A stretch of DNA of 64,000 nt, taken from positions 248,001-312,000 of the forward strand of contig NZ_BMRM01000005.1 of assembly GCF_014648635.1 (NCBI RefSeq). The letters run 5' to 3'. Below the pieces are notes generated by a model. It had not been told where the DNA came from and did no database searches. It was given only the letters and a program-made list of their open reading frames with translations. Both the position numbers and the translations under genes were made by a program. The stretch is from Streptomyces cinerochromogenes (GTDB taxonomy: Bacteria; Actinomycetota; Actinomycetes; Streptomycetales; Streptomycetaceae). Shown here in pieces: positions 47,683 through 56,482 of this stretch (its first letter is position 1; every line of letters starts with the position of its first letter).

Positions 47683-50544
47683 ATGTCACACTGTTTCCGA
47701 AAAGCTGACCTCTCGCGAGTGAGGCGAAGCGTGGTTCGGTCCGGCGGGGCATCGACACCGGCGGGGCGTGCGACAGACGACGCAGCGCCCGTCCGTTCGC
47801 GCGTGCGTTTCCTGGAGGGCGGCCCGGTCGACCCGGGCGTGCGGACGCCCATCTCCGACTCGTGGCAGCGCTGCCGGTCCCTGGGGCTCTCGCCGGACGG
47901 GTCCGACCTGCCCTTCCGTGAGGGCCTCGACCCGGAGGCCCGGATCGTCGGCGCGGCCGTGCCGGTGCTCGACCGGCTGGAGTACATGTTCGCCGGCACC
48001 CCGATGAACCTCTGTGTCGCCGACGCGCAGGGCACCGTCCTGCTGCGCCGTTTCGGCGAGGCGTCCCTGGCCAGGAGCCTGCCCGCGATCCAGCGCGTAC
48101 CGGGGTTCGTGTTCGCCGAACAGTACGCGGGGACCAACGGCATCGGCCTCGCGCTGGCGGAGCGGCGGCTCGTCCACGTCCACGGCGCCGAGCACTTCGC
48201 CGAGCGCGCCCAGGGCAGCGCCTGCCGCGCGCTCCCGGTCCGCGACCTGCTCAGCGGCCGGATCGAGGGCGTCCTGTGCTTCGGCTATCCCCGTTCCTTC
48301 GAGGACCCCGCGCTGGCCACCGTCATCCGCAAGGCCGCCCGGGCCATCGAACGGCGGCTGCTCGGGCGCAGCTCCGCACGGGAGCGCGCGCTGCTGCGGG
48401 CGTACCTGGACACCGAGGCCGAAGCCGCGGTCGGCGGTCACCACACCGTCGGACTGGACGAACTGGCCCTCGCCCAGCACCCCCGCGACCGCGCGATCCT
48501 CATGGAGAAGGCCACCGAGCTGATCTCCTTCGCCCAGCGGGCCGCCGTCCACGTCCCGCTGTCCGACGGCCGGCGTGTCACGCTGATGAGCCGTCCGATG
48601 ACGAGTGCCACCGGGGTGGAGGGCCTGGCCATCGAGGCCGTCCTGCCGGGCCCCGCAGCACGGCACCCCCTCGTCGCACCCCGGCGGATCGACGCGTTGC
48701 CGGACTTCCCCGCCGAGGCCGCCGTCTCCCACGCGACCGCGCCGGCGGGGGCCGCCGCCGTCGCCGCACCCGGCCGGGCCGCCAGGAGTCTCACCCCCGT
48801 CGGAGCGGAGGACGGCCGTCCCGGCCCCGCGCCCGCGTCGAGGGGGCTGCTGCTCGTCGGGGAGCCGGAGGTGGCGCGGCACGCCCTCGCCGCACGACGC
48901 CGCCTGGAGCTGCTGTCCGAGGCCAGTACGCGCATCGGCACCACCCTGGACGTGCGCCGCACGGCCCAGGAACTGGCCGAGACGGCGGTGCCGCAGCTCG
49001 CCGACTACGTCACGATCGACCTGCCGGAGGCCGTACTGCGCGGCGAGGAGGCCGCGGACCCGCACGGCGACCTGCGCCGCACGGTGGTCCACGGCATCCG
49101 CGACGACTGCCCCTTCCATCCGGTCGGCAAGCAGGTGGACTACGGCCCGGCCACGCCCCAGCTGCGCAGCCTGACCAGCGGGGAGGCGGTGCTGGAGCCG
49201 GACCTGACGGCCGCCGCGGGCTGGCTCGCCCACGACCCCGAGCACACCGCGGAACTGCTGGCCCACGTCCACTCGCTCATCGCGGTCCCCCTGGTGGCGC
49301 GCGGTGTCGTCCTGGGCGTCGCCGCCTTCTACCGCGGCCGGGATCCCGTCCCGTTCGGCGACGACGACCGCTCGCTGGCCCGGGAACTCGCCGCCCGTGC
49401 CGCCCTGTCCGTCGACAACGCCCGGCGCTACACGCGCGAACGCACCATGGTCCTGGCCCTCCAGCGCAGCCTGCTCCCGCAGGGGCTGCCCGACCAGGAC
49501 GCCGTCGACGTCGCCCACCGCTATCTGCCCGCGGAGTCCGACGTGGGCGGCGACTGGTACGACGTCATCCCGCTCTCCGGCACCCGCATCGGCCTCATGG
49601 TCGGGGACGTCGTCGGCCACGGCATGCTCTCCGCCGCCACCATGGGCCGGCTGCGCACCGCCGCCCGCAGCTTCGCCGAGCTCGACTTCCCCCCGGACGA
49701 GGTCCTCACCCACCTCGACAACCTGGTGGGGCGCCTGGACCGGGAGGACCCCGCCGCCGACGCGACGGACATCATCGGTGCGACCTGTCTGTACGCCGTC
49801 TACGACCCGACGACCCAGCGGTGCACCATGGCCCGCGCCGGGCACCCTCCCCCCGCGGTGGTCCGGCCGGACGGCACGGTGTCCTTCGCGGAGCTGCCCG
49901 CCGGGCCTCCGCTCGGCCTCGGGGGTCTGCCCTTCGAAGCGGTCGAGACCGACCTGCCCGAGGGCAGCCAGCTGGTCCTCTACACCGACGGACTGATCGA
50001 GGACCGCCATCGCGACGTCGACCGGGTCCTCGACCAGTTGCGCGCGGCACTGGCCCACCCCGGGCGCACGCCGGAGGAGACCTGCCAGGTGGTCCTCAAC
50101 AGCGTGGCGCCCGCCCACCCGGGCGACGACATCGCCCTGCTCGTCGCCCGCACCCGCGCCCTGGACCCGGACCGGATCGCCACCTGGGACCTGGAGCCGG
50201 ACCCGGCCGTCGTCGGCGAGGTCCGCGCCCGCGCCCTGCGCCGGCTGGCCGACTGGGGGCTCGACGAAGCCGCGTTCGCCGTGGAGCTGATGCTCAGCGA
50301 GCTCGTCACCAACGCCATACGCCACGGTTCCGGCCCCGTCCGCGTCCGGCTGCTCCACGGCCGCACCCTGATCTGCGAGGTCTGCGACGCCAGCAACACC
50401 GCACCGCACCTGCGCCGGGCGGCCAGCACCGACGAGGGCGGCCGGGGCCTGTTCCTCGTCGCCCAGCTGGCACGGAGCTGGGGCACGCGCTACCTGCCCC
50501 AGGGCAAGGTCATCTGGGCCGAGTGCGACCTGGCCGGCGTCTGA
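47683..50544 (+). CDS. GAF-GAF-SpoIIE-HATPase signalling protein (RsbU and RsbW in one)
   Basis: A 953-residue protein. Residues about 40-225 resemble the N-terminus of NtrC/AcoR-type sigma-54 activators (FLEGGPVDPGVRTPISDSW, EQYAGTNGIGLALAE), with no AAA+ part. A second GAF domain (about 405-580) and a SpoIIE PP2C domain (about 600-815; VGGDWYDVIPL, VGDVVGHG, GDDIALLVAR) follow. The last 130 residues are an anti-sigma-type HATPase (ELMLSELVTNAIRHG and DEGGRGLFLVAQLA). So one chain holds both the phosphatase and the kinase of a partner-switch. No sigma gene is adjacent. The start is uncertain. Confidence 0.9.
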   Translation: MSHCFRKADLSRVRRSVVRSGGASTPAGRATDDAAPVRSRVRFLEGGPVDPGVRTPISDSWQRCRSLGLSPDGSDLPFREGLDPEARIVGAAVPVLDRLEYMFAGTPMNLCVADAQGTVLLRRFGEASLARSLPAIQRVPGFVFAEQYAGTNGIGLALAERRLVHVHGAEHFAERAQGSACRALPVRDLLSGRIEGVLCFGYPRSFEDPALATVIRKAARAIERRLLGRSSARERALLRAYLDTEAEAAVGGHHTVGLDELALAQHPRDRAILMEKATELISFAQRAAVHVPLSDGRRVTLMSRPMTSATGVEGLAIEAVLPGPAARHPLVAPRRIDALPDFPAEAAVSHATAPAGAAAVAAPGRAARSLTPVGAEDGRPGPAPASRGLLLVGEPEVARHALAARRRLELLSEASTRIGTTLDVRRTAQELAETAVPQLADYVTIDLPEAVLRGEEAADPHGDLRRTVVHGIRDDCPFHPVGKQVDYGPATPQLRSLTSGEAVLEPDLTAAAGWLAHDPEHTAELLAHVHSLIAVPLVARGVVLGVAAFYRGRDPVPFGDDDRSLARELAARAALSVDNARRYTRERTMVLALQRSLLPQGLPDQDAVDVAHRYLPAESDVGGDWYDVIPLSGTRIGLMVGDVVGHGMLSAATMGRLRTAARSFAELDFPPDEVLTHLDNLVGRLDREDPAADATDIIGATCLYAVYDPTTQRCTMARAGHPPPAVVRPDGTVSFAELPAGPPLGLGGLPFEAVETDLPEGSQLVLYTDGLIEDRHRDVDRVLDQLRAALAHPGRTPEETCQVVLNSVAPAHPGDDIALLVARTRALDPDRIATWDLEPDPAVVGEVRARALRRLADWGLDEAAFAVELMLSELVTNAIRHGSGPVRVRLLHGRTLICEVCDASNTAPHLRRAASTDEGGRGLFLVAQLARSWGTRYLPQGKVIWAECDLAGV

Positions 50545-50699
50545 GGTCCGGGCGGGGTCCGGGGCACGTCGGCGACCGGCCGCGCCACTCACCCATTGGC
50601 GTTACGGAAAGCGGCAAATACCGCCGATGCCCCTGACCGGGCCCCTACCATCGGGGGACCGTCGGGAAGAACTCGCCAGGCCGACCTTCGGAGATGTCC

Positions 50700-52235
50700 G
50701 TGCACGACCCTCCCGACCCTCCCGGCACCGGTGCGCAACCCCTCGTCCGCATCCGCGGGCTCGCCAAGCGGTTCGGCGGGACCCGCGCGCTGGACGGGGT
50801 CGATCTCGACGTCCGCGCGGGCAGCGTCCTCGCCCTCCTCGGCCCCAACGGAGCCGGGAAGTCCACCCTCATCAAGGTGCTCGCCGGGGTCCACCACGCC
50901 GACGCGGGGCAGATCACGGTGGACGGCCATCCGCTCGGCAGCCGTGCCGCCTCCCGCGCGATGTCCTTCATCCACCAGGACCTCGGTCTCGTGGAGTGGA
51001 TGACGGTCGCCGAGAACATCGCCCTGGGCACCGGATACCCCCGGCGCGCCGGGCTGATCTCCTGGCGGCGCACCCGGGAGCGCTGCGCCGAGGTCCTGCG
51101 CACGGTCGCGGGACACCTGGACCCCGCCGCGCCGGTCGCCCGCCTCTCCCCCGCCGAGCGCTCGCTGGTCGCCGTCGCCCGCGCTCTGGCCGCCCGGGCG
51201 AAGCTGATCGTCCTGGACGAGCCGACCGCCCGTCTGCCCGCGCCGGACTGCGCCCGGCTCTTCCGCGTCCTGCACGCCCTGCGCGACCAGGGGCACGGCA
51301 TCCTCTACGTCAGCCACCGCCTGGACGAGGTGTACGAGGTCGCCGACGCCTTCGCCGTCCTGCGCGACGGCCGCCTCGTCAGCCACGGCACCCTGGCGGG
51401 CCACAGCCCCGCCCGTCTGGTGCAGGACATCGTCGGTGCCGTCGGCGAGGAACCGGCCGCCCACCGCCCCGCGCCCGCCGACGGCCCGGCCGTGCTGACC
51501 CTCGACGGCGTACGCACCGCGGGCGCGGGACCCGTCGGCCTGGAACTCGCGGCCGGGGAGGCCGTGGGCCTGGTGGGCCTGTCGGGTGCGGGGCACACGG
51601 AGCTGGGCCGGGCCCTCGCCGGTGCCCGGCCCCTGCTCGGCGGCCGGGCACTCCTCGGCGGACGGCCGTACCGCCCCCGCACGGTCACCGACGCCGTCCG
51701 CCTCGGCGTCGGCCTCGTGCCCGGCGACCGGCAGCGGGAGGGCTGCGCCGCGGAACTGACCGTGCGGGAGAACCTCCTGGCCAACCCGCGCGCCGGGGGC
51801 CTGCCCGCGCTGCGGTGGATCGCCCCCCGCCGCGAACGCGCCGAGGCCGCCGCCCTGATCGAACGGTTCGCGGTGCGCCCCCGCGACACCGAGGCGCCCA
51901 TCGGCACCCTGTCCGGCGGGAACCAGCAGAAGGTCATGATCGGCCGGTGGCTCCGGGTGGGCCTGCGCCTGCTGATCCTGGAGGAACCGACCGCGAGCGT
52001 GGACGTCGGGGCCAAGGCCGCGGTCCACCGCCTGCTCGACGAGGCGCTGGCCGGCGGTCTCGCGGTACTGCTCGTCTCCACGGACTTCGAGGAGGTCGCG
52101 GGCGTGTGCCGGCGCGCCCTGGTGTTCGTCCACGGGACCGTGGCGGCCGAGCTGAGCGGCCCGGCCCTCACCGTCGCAGGACTCACCCGGGCGGCCTCGG
52201 CCCTGCCCCCCGCCGGAACCGCGACACCCTCATGA
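50700..52235 (+). CDS. Ribose-type ABC importer, duplicated ATPase
   Basis: A 511-residue protein with two ABC domains in tandem, the RbsA/MglA pattern. The first has Walker A GPNGAGKST, signature LSPAERSLVAVARAL and Walker B LIVLDEPTA. The second has the degenerate Walker A GLSGAGHTE and signature LSGGNQQKVMIGRWL, as in all sugar importers of this class. It drives sugar uptake with the next two genes. GTG at 50700 is preferred because GGAG lies 6 bases before it; ATG at 50694 touches that site. The stop overlaps the permease ATG (ATGA at 52232). Confidence 0.93.
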   Translation: MHDPPDPPGTGAQPLVRIRGLAKRFGGTRALDGVDLDVRAGSVLALLGPNGAGKSTLIKVLAGVHHADAGQITVDGHPLGSRAASRAMSFIHQDLGLVEWMTVAENIALGTGYPRRAGLISWRRTRERCAEVLRTVAGHLDPAAPVARLSPAERSLVAVARALAARAKLIVLDEPTARLPAPDCARLFRVLHALRDQGHGILYVSHRLDEVYEVADAFAVLRDGRLVSHGTLAGHSPARLVQDIVGAVGEEPAAHRPAPADGPAVLTLDGVRTAGAGPVGLELAAGEAVGLVGLSGAGHTELGRALAGARPLLGGRALLGGRPYRPRTVTDAVRLGVGLVPGDRQREGCAAELTVRENLLANPRAGGLPALRWIAPRRERAEAAALIERFAVRPRDTEAPIGTLSGGNQQKVMIGRWLRVGLRLLILEEPTASVDVGAKAAVHRLLDEALAGGLAVLLVSTDFEEVAGVCRRALVFVHGTVAAELSGPALTVAGLTRAASALPPAGTATPS

Positions 52236-53341
52236 CCGCACCGCCCCCGCCCCCCGCGTCCCCGTCCCCGGCGCCCCCGTCCCGGCCGCGCCGGCGCGGG
52301 CCGGCCGCCCACCACGTCGGCGCCTACGGCCTGCCGGCCCTCACGGTGCTGCTGTTCCTCCTCTTCTCCCTCCTCCTGCCGCGGACGTTCCCCACCCGGG
52401 ACACCGTCCACGCGCTGCTGTCCAGCCAGTCGATCCCCGCCGTCCTCGCGCTGGCCGCCATGGTCCCCATCGTGACCGGCGCGTTCGACCTCTCCCTCGG
52501 CTACGGCCTCGGTCTGGCGCACGTCATGGTGATGCAGCTCGTCGTGAACGAGCGGTGGCCCTGGCCGTGGGCGTGCCTGGCGGTGGTCGCCGGAGGGGTG
52601 GCCGTGGGCGTCCTCAACGGTGTCGTGGTCGAGTTCGGCCGGATCGACTCCTTCATCGCCACCCTCGGCACCGGCAGCATGATGTACGCCGTGACCGGCT
52701 GGGTCACCGGCGGCGGCCGGATCGTCCCCGGCCCCCAGGGCCTCCCGCCGGCCTTCACCGGTCTCTACGACTCCACCCTCCTCGGCGTTCCGGTCCCCGC
52801 CTTCTACGTCCTCGCCCTCACGCTCGCCCTCTGGCTGGTGCTGGAGCGGCTGCCGCTCGGCCGGTGCCTGTACGTCGTCGGCTCCAGCCCGCGCGCCGCC
52901 GAGCTCGTCGGCATCCCGGCCCGCAGGTACACCGTCTACGCGTTCACCGCGTCGGGCCTGGTCGTCGCCTTCGCCGGAGTCCTGCTCGCGGCCCAGCAGC
53001 AGATCGGCAATCCCAGCGTCGGCCTCGACTATCTGCTGCCCGCGTTCGTCGGCGCCCTCCTCGGCTCCACCGCGATCAGGCCCGGCCGCCCCAACGCCCT
53101 GGGCACGCTGGTCGCCGTCGCCGTACTCGCCGTCGGCCTCACCGGCATCGGCCAGCTGGGCGCCGACTTCTGGGCGGTTCCGCTGTTCTACGGCGGCACC
53201 CTGCTGCTCGCCGTCGGCCTGGCCGGCTACTCCGCCCGCCGCCTGCGCACCGGTGCCGACGCGCCCCGGGGGACGCCCGCCCCGTCCCCGGTGCCGCCGT
53301 CCCCCGGCCGGGACGGCGGCACGCCGGGCACCGGCCCGTGA
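52232..53341 (+). CDS. Ribose-type ABC importer, permease
   Basis: A 369-residue membrane protein with eight to ten helices, of the RbsC/XylH family. It has the conserved DLSLGYGLGL near helix 3 and FIATLGTGSMMYAVTGWVTGG, where relatives read FIxTLGxxxxxRG. The N-terminal 30 residues are Pro/Ser-rich. It forms the channel for a pentose-, hexose- or nucleoside-like sugar with the ATPase upstream and the lipoprotein downstream. Confidence 0.9.
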   Translation: MTAPPPPPASPSPAPPSRPRRRGPAAHHVGAYGLPALTVLLFLLFSLLLPRTFPTRDTVHALLSSQSIPAVLALAAMVPIVTGAFDLSLGYGLGLAHVMVMQLVVNERWPWPWACLAVVAGGVAVGVLNGVVVEFGRIDSFIATLGTGSMMYAVTGWVTGGGRIVPGPQGLPPAFTGLYDSTLLGVPVPAFYVLALTLALWLVLERLPLGRCLYVVGSSPRAAELVGIPARRYTVYAFTASGLVVAFAGVLLAAQQQIGNPSVGLDYLLPAFVGALLGSTAIRPGRPNALGTLVAVAVLAVGLTGIGQLGADFWAVPLFYGGTLLLAVGLAGYSARRLRTGADAPRGTPAPSPVPPSPGRDGGTPGTGP

Positions 53342-53416
53342 TCCGCGTCCCGCCCGCACGTCCCGTCCCCCCGTCCATCCCGTCCGCCCCGTCCGCCCCG
53401 TCCGCGAGGAGCTGCC

Positions 53417-54580
53417 GTGCACCGCGACCGCGAGAGCGTCCCCGGCGTCGCCAAGGCGCGATCGGCCTCCGTCGCCCTGCTGCTGGCGGCCACCGCCCTC
53501 GCGGGCTGCGAACGCGGCTCCTCGCACGAGGCGGTGCCCTCCCCCACGGGCCCGAACGGCTGCCCCGCGGTCCAGGCCGAGGCGCGGGCCGCCGTCGCCC
53601 GGGCGGAGAGGACCGACGTCCCCTGGAACGGGCCGACCAGCGGCCCCGCGGCCGTACCCGGCAGGACGATCGTCTACGTCGCCCAGACCATGACCAACCC
53701 CGGGGTGGCCGGTGTCGCGCAGGGTGTACGGGAGGCCGCGCGGGTCATCGGCTGGAAGGTCCGGGTGATCGACGGCGAGGGCACCCCCGCCGGCATCCAG
53801 GCGGCGCTGGGCGAGGCCGTGGCCCTCAGGCCCTCGGGCATCGTCATCGGCGGTTTCGACCCGGCCTCGACCTCGCAGCAGGTCGCTCGGGCGACGGCGG
53901 CCCGCATCCCGCTCATCGGCTGGCACGCCGTCGCGGCCCCCGGCCCCAGCACGAGACCCAGGCTCTTCACCAACGTCACCACGGACGTGGACGACGTCGC
54001 CTCGATCAGTGCCCGGTGGGTCATCGCGCGCTCCCGCGGCAACGCCGGGGTCGTCCTCTTCACCGACGCCTCGATCCCCTTCGCCCAGCACAAGTCCGAG
54101 CTGATCAGGAAGGCGCTGGCCGCGTGCCGGGGCGTGCGGCTGCTGGCGTACGAGAACATCCCGATCCCGGACGCGAGCAGCCGTACGCCCAGGGAGGTCT
54201 CCTTCCTCCTGTCCCGCTTCGGGAGCCGGTGGACCCACTCCGTCGCCATCAACGACCTGTACTTCGCCGACGCCGCCCCCGCCTTCCGCGCGGCCGGTCA
54301 GAAGGGCTCCGGGCCGCCCTTCAACATCGGCGCCGGCGACGGCGACCCGTCCGCCTTCCAGCGCGTCAACGGCGGGCAGTACCAGGCGGCCACCGTCCCC
54401 GAACCGCTGTCGCTGCAGGGCTGGCAGATCCTCGACGAGTTCAACCGGGCCTTCTCCGGCCGCCCGGCCAGCGGCTATGTCGCGCCCGTCCACGTCTCCA
54501 CGGCGGACAACAGCGCGGGCGCCACGACCTGGAATCCCTCGGGCTACCGGGAGGCGTACCGGAGGATCTGGCGCCGGTGA
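53417..54580 (+). CDS. Ribose-type ABC importer, substrate-binding lipoprotein
   Basis: A 387-residue lipoprotein with the lipobox LAGC at about residues 28-31. The periplasmic-binding-protein type 1 domain starts TIVYVAQTMTNPGVAGVAQGVREAA in pieces, where relatives bind the sugar. GGFDPAS and AINDLYFADAA mark the two lobes. The GTG start follows GAGGAG. Unlike typical binding proteins it has several inserted segments, so the sugar cannot be named. It completes a three-gene import operon. Confidence 0.9.
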   Translation: MHRDRESVPGVAKARSASVALLLAATALAGCERGSSHEAVPSPTGPNGCPAVQAEARAAVARAERTDVPWNGPTSGPAAVPGRTIVYVAQTMTNPGVAGVAQGVREAARVIGWKVRVIDGEGTPAGIQAALGEAVALRPSGIVIGGFDPASTSQQVARATAARIPLIGWHAVAAPGPSTRPRLFTNVTTDVDDVASISARWVIARSRGNAGVVLFTDASIPFAQHKSELIRKALAACRGVRLLAYENIPIPDASSRTPREVSFLLSRFGSRWTHSVAINDLYFADAAPAFRAAGQKGSGPPFNIGAGDGDPSAFQRVNGGQYQAATVPEPLSLQGWQILDEFNRAFSGRPASGYVAPVHVSTADNSAGATTWNPSGYREAYRRIWRR

Positions 54581-54608
54581 CGGACCGCCCGGCACCGGAC
54601 CTCACCGC

Positions 54609-55886
54609 TCACCGCTCACCCTTCGGTTCACCGAGCGCCGGGCGCCGGCGGGTCGCCGCCCACAGGAGCAGGGCGGCGAGGCTGAAGGAGGCGCCGAGGG
54701 CGGACACGGCCGGCCAGCCCGCCGCCGCGTAGGCGAGGGAGGAGCCGAGGCCGCCGAGGCCGCTGCCCGCCGAGTAGAAGACCATGTAGCCGCCGATGAT
54801 CCTGCTGCCCGCGTCGGGCCGGACGGCGTGGATCAGGGTCTGGTTGGTGACGTGGACGGCCTGCACGGCGAAGTCCAGCAGGACGGCGCCGGCCGCGAGC
54901 GCCCACAGCGACTGCCGGGTCAGGGCGATCGGGAGCCAGGACAGCGCGAGCAGGGCGAGGCCGGCGCCGGTCGTGCGCTGGGCGAGCCCCCGGTCGTTCC
55001 AGCGCCCGGCCGCCCGGGCGGCGACGGCCCCGGCCGCTCCGGCGAGCCCGAACGCGCCGATCGCGGTGTGCGACAGCGACCACGGCGGCCCGCTCAGCGG
55101 CTGCGCCACCCCGCTCCACAGCGTGCTGAAGGCCGCGAACACCAGCAGGGCGAGGGCGCCCCGGATCCGCAGCAGGGGATGGCGGGCGAACAGGGTGAGG
55201 GTCGAGGCCACGAGCCGCCCGTACGACACCTCGCGCAGCCCGGCGGACGGCGCGCCCGGCGGCAGCGCGCGGCGCAGCAGTACGGCGAGGACGGCGGTGA
55301 CGCCCGCGGACGTCAGATAGACGGCCCGCCATCCGGCCAGGTCGGCGAGGACACCGGCGGCGGCGCGGGCCAGCAGGATGCCGGTGACGATGCCGCCGGT
55401 GACCGTTCCGACAGCGCGGCCCCGCCGGGCGGGCGGGCTCAGGGCGGCGGCAGCCGCGACCATCGTCTGGGCGACGACGGCGAGCAGCCCGACCAGGGCG
55501 AGCGCGCCGAGCAGCGCCACGACGCCCGGGGCCAGCCCCGCGACCAGCAGGGCGAGGGCCAGCAGCCCGAGTTGGACGGTGACCAGCCGCCGGTGACCGA
55601 GCAGGTCGCCGAGCGGAACGAGCGTCAGCAGGCCGGCCGCGTAGCCGAGTTGGGTCACGGTGACGATCGCGCCGAGCAGCCCCGCGCCGAGCGCGAACCG
55701 CTCGCCGAGGGTCACCAGCAGGGGCTGGGCGAAGTAGACGGTGGCGACGGAGCTGCCGCAGGCGAGGGCCAGCAGCGGGAGGAGCCGGGCGGGCGGTGGC
55801 GCGTCCGGCGCCGGCGCGTCGGTGTGCGCCTCGTGGCCGGCCGTCCCGCCGCACCCGCCGACCGCGTCCGAGCACTGGATCGCCAC
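54609..55886 (-). CDS. MFS exporter (NarK/AraJ-like)
   Basis: A 425-residue twelve-helix transporter. The first helix runs to ATVYFAQPLLVTL, and the loop after helix 2 is PLGDLLGHRRLVT, the MFS motif. It is related in pattern to the MFS protein at 16250 (NLYYAQPLL). The substrate is probably a drug or a small metabolite. The GTG at 55886 follows AGGGGAGAGG. It is divergent from the HxlR regulator and shares its control region, so induction by the HxlR ligand is likely. Confidence 0.88.
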   Translation of the reverse strand: MAIQCSDAVGGCGGTAGHEAHTDAPAPDAPPPARLLPLLALACGSSVATVYFAQPLLVTLGERFALGAGLLGAIVTVTQLGYAAGLLTLVPLGDLLGHRRLVTVQLGLLALALLVAGLAPGVVALLGALALVGLLAVVAQTMVAAAAALSPPARRGRAVGTVTGGIVTGILLARAAAGVLADLAGWRAVYLTSAGVTAVLAVLLRRALPPGAPSAGLREVSYGRLVASTLTLFARHPLLRIRGALALLVFAAFSTLWSGVAQPLSGPPWSLSHTAIGAFGLAGAAGAVAARAAGRWNDRGLAQRTTGAGLALLALSWLPIALTRQSLWALAAGAVLLDFAVQAVHVTNQTLIHAVRPDAGSRIIGGYMVFYSAGSGLGGLGSSLAYAAAGWPAVSALGASFSLAALLLWAATRRRPALGEPKGER

Positions 55887-55906
55887 ACCGACACACCTCT
55901 CCCCTT

Positions 55907-55961
55907 GGTTGCATCTTGCTACCTACATGACCGTAGCCGTGCGAGGTAGCATGTTGCAACC
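55907..55961. promoter_or_regulatory. HxlR operator: 18-bp inverted arms
   Basis: GGTTGCATCTTGCTACCT (55907-55924) and AGGTAGCATGTTGCAACC (55944-55961) are inverted copies, 16 of 18 bases matching, with a 19-base spacer. They fill the divergent promoter between the MFS and HxlR genes, 20 bases from one start and 35 from the other. A dimer or pair of dimers of the HxlR protein would be expected to bind here. Confidence 0.7.
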
Positions 55962-55996
55962 GCACCTGAGGGGGTGCGGGAGGAGAGGAGCCGCGG

Positions 55997-56467
55997 ATGG
56001 TCGCCCGCACCCGTTTCGACGCCGACCCCTGTCCGGTGGCCCGGTCGGTGAACGCGATCGGCGACTGGTGGTCCCTGCTGATCGTGCGGGACGCCTTCGA
56101 CGGCAGCCGCCGGTTCGGCGAGTTCCAGCGCAGCCTCGGCATCGCCAAGAACATCCTGGCGGCGCGGCTGCGCGCGCTGGAGGAGGCCGGGGTGCTGCGC
56201 GGCGCCCCCGCACCGGAGGGCGGGTCCCACCGCGAGTACCTCCTCACGGACAAGGGCCGCGCCCTCTTCCCGGTGATCGTCGCCCTGCGCCAGTGGGGCG
56301 AGGGGCAGTGCTTCGGTCCCGGGGAGGACCACTCCCGCCTGCTGGACCGCCGGACCAGCCGCCCGTTGCGCCCGGTGGAGGTCCGGGCGGCGGACGGACG
56401 GCTGGTGGGACCGGAGGACACCGTCGTGGAGAAGGTCCACGGGACGGAGGCGGGCGGGGCCCGCTGA
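55997..56467 (+). CDS. HxlR-family regulator
   Basis: A 156-residue winged-helix regulator. It begins MVARTRFDADPCPVARSV, with the Cys that senses thiol stress or electrophiles in many HxlR proteins, and has IGDWWSLLIVRDAFDGSRRFGEFQRSLGIAKNILAARLRAL in pieces, the DNA-binding unit. It is divergent from the MFS exporter and lies next to the large inverted repeat, so it probably represses both genes. Confidence 0.92.
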   Translation: MVARTRFDADPCPVARSVNAIGDWWSLLIVRDAFDGSRRFGEFQRSLGIAKNILAARLRALEEAGVLRGAPAPEGGSHREYLLTDKGRALFPVIVALRQWGEGQCFGPGEDHSRLLDRRTSRPLRPVEVRAADGRLVGPEDTVVEKVHGTEAGGAR

Positions 56468-56482
56468 CCGGGGTGGGGCGGA

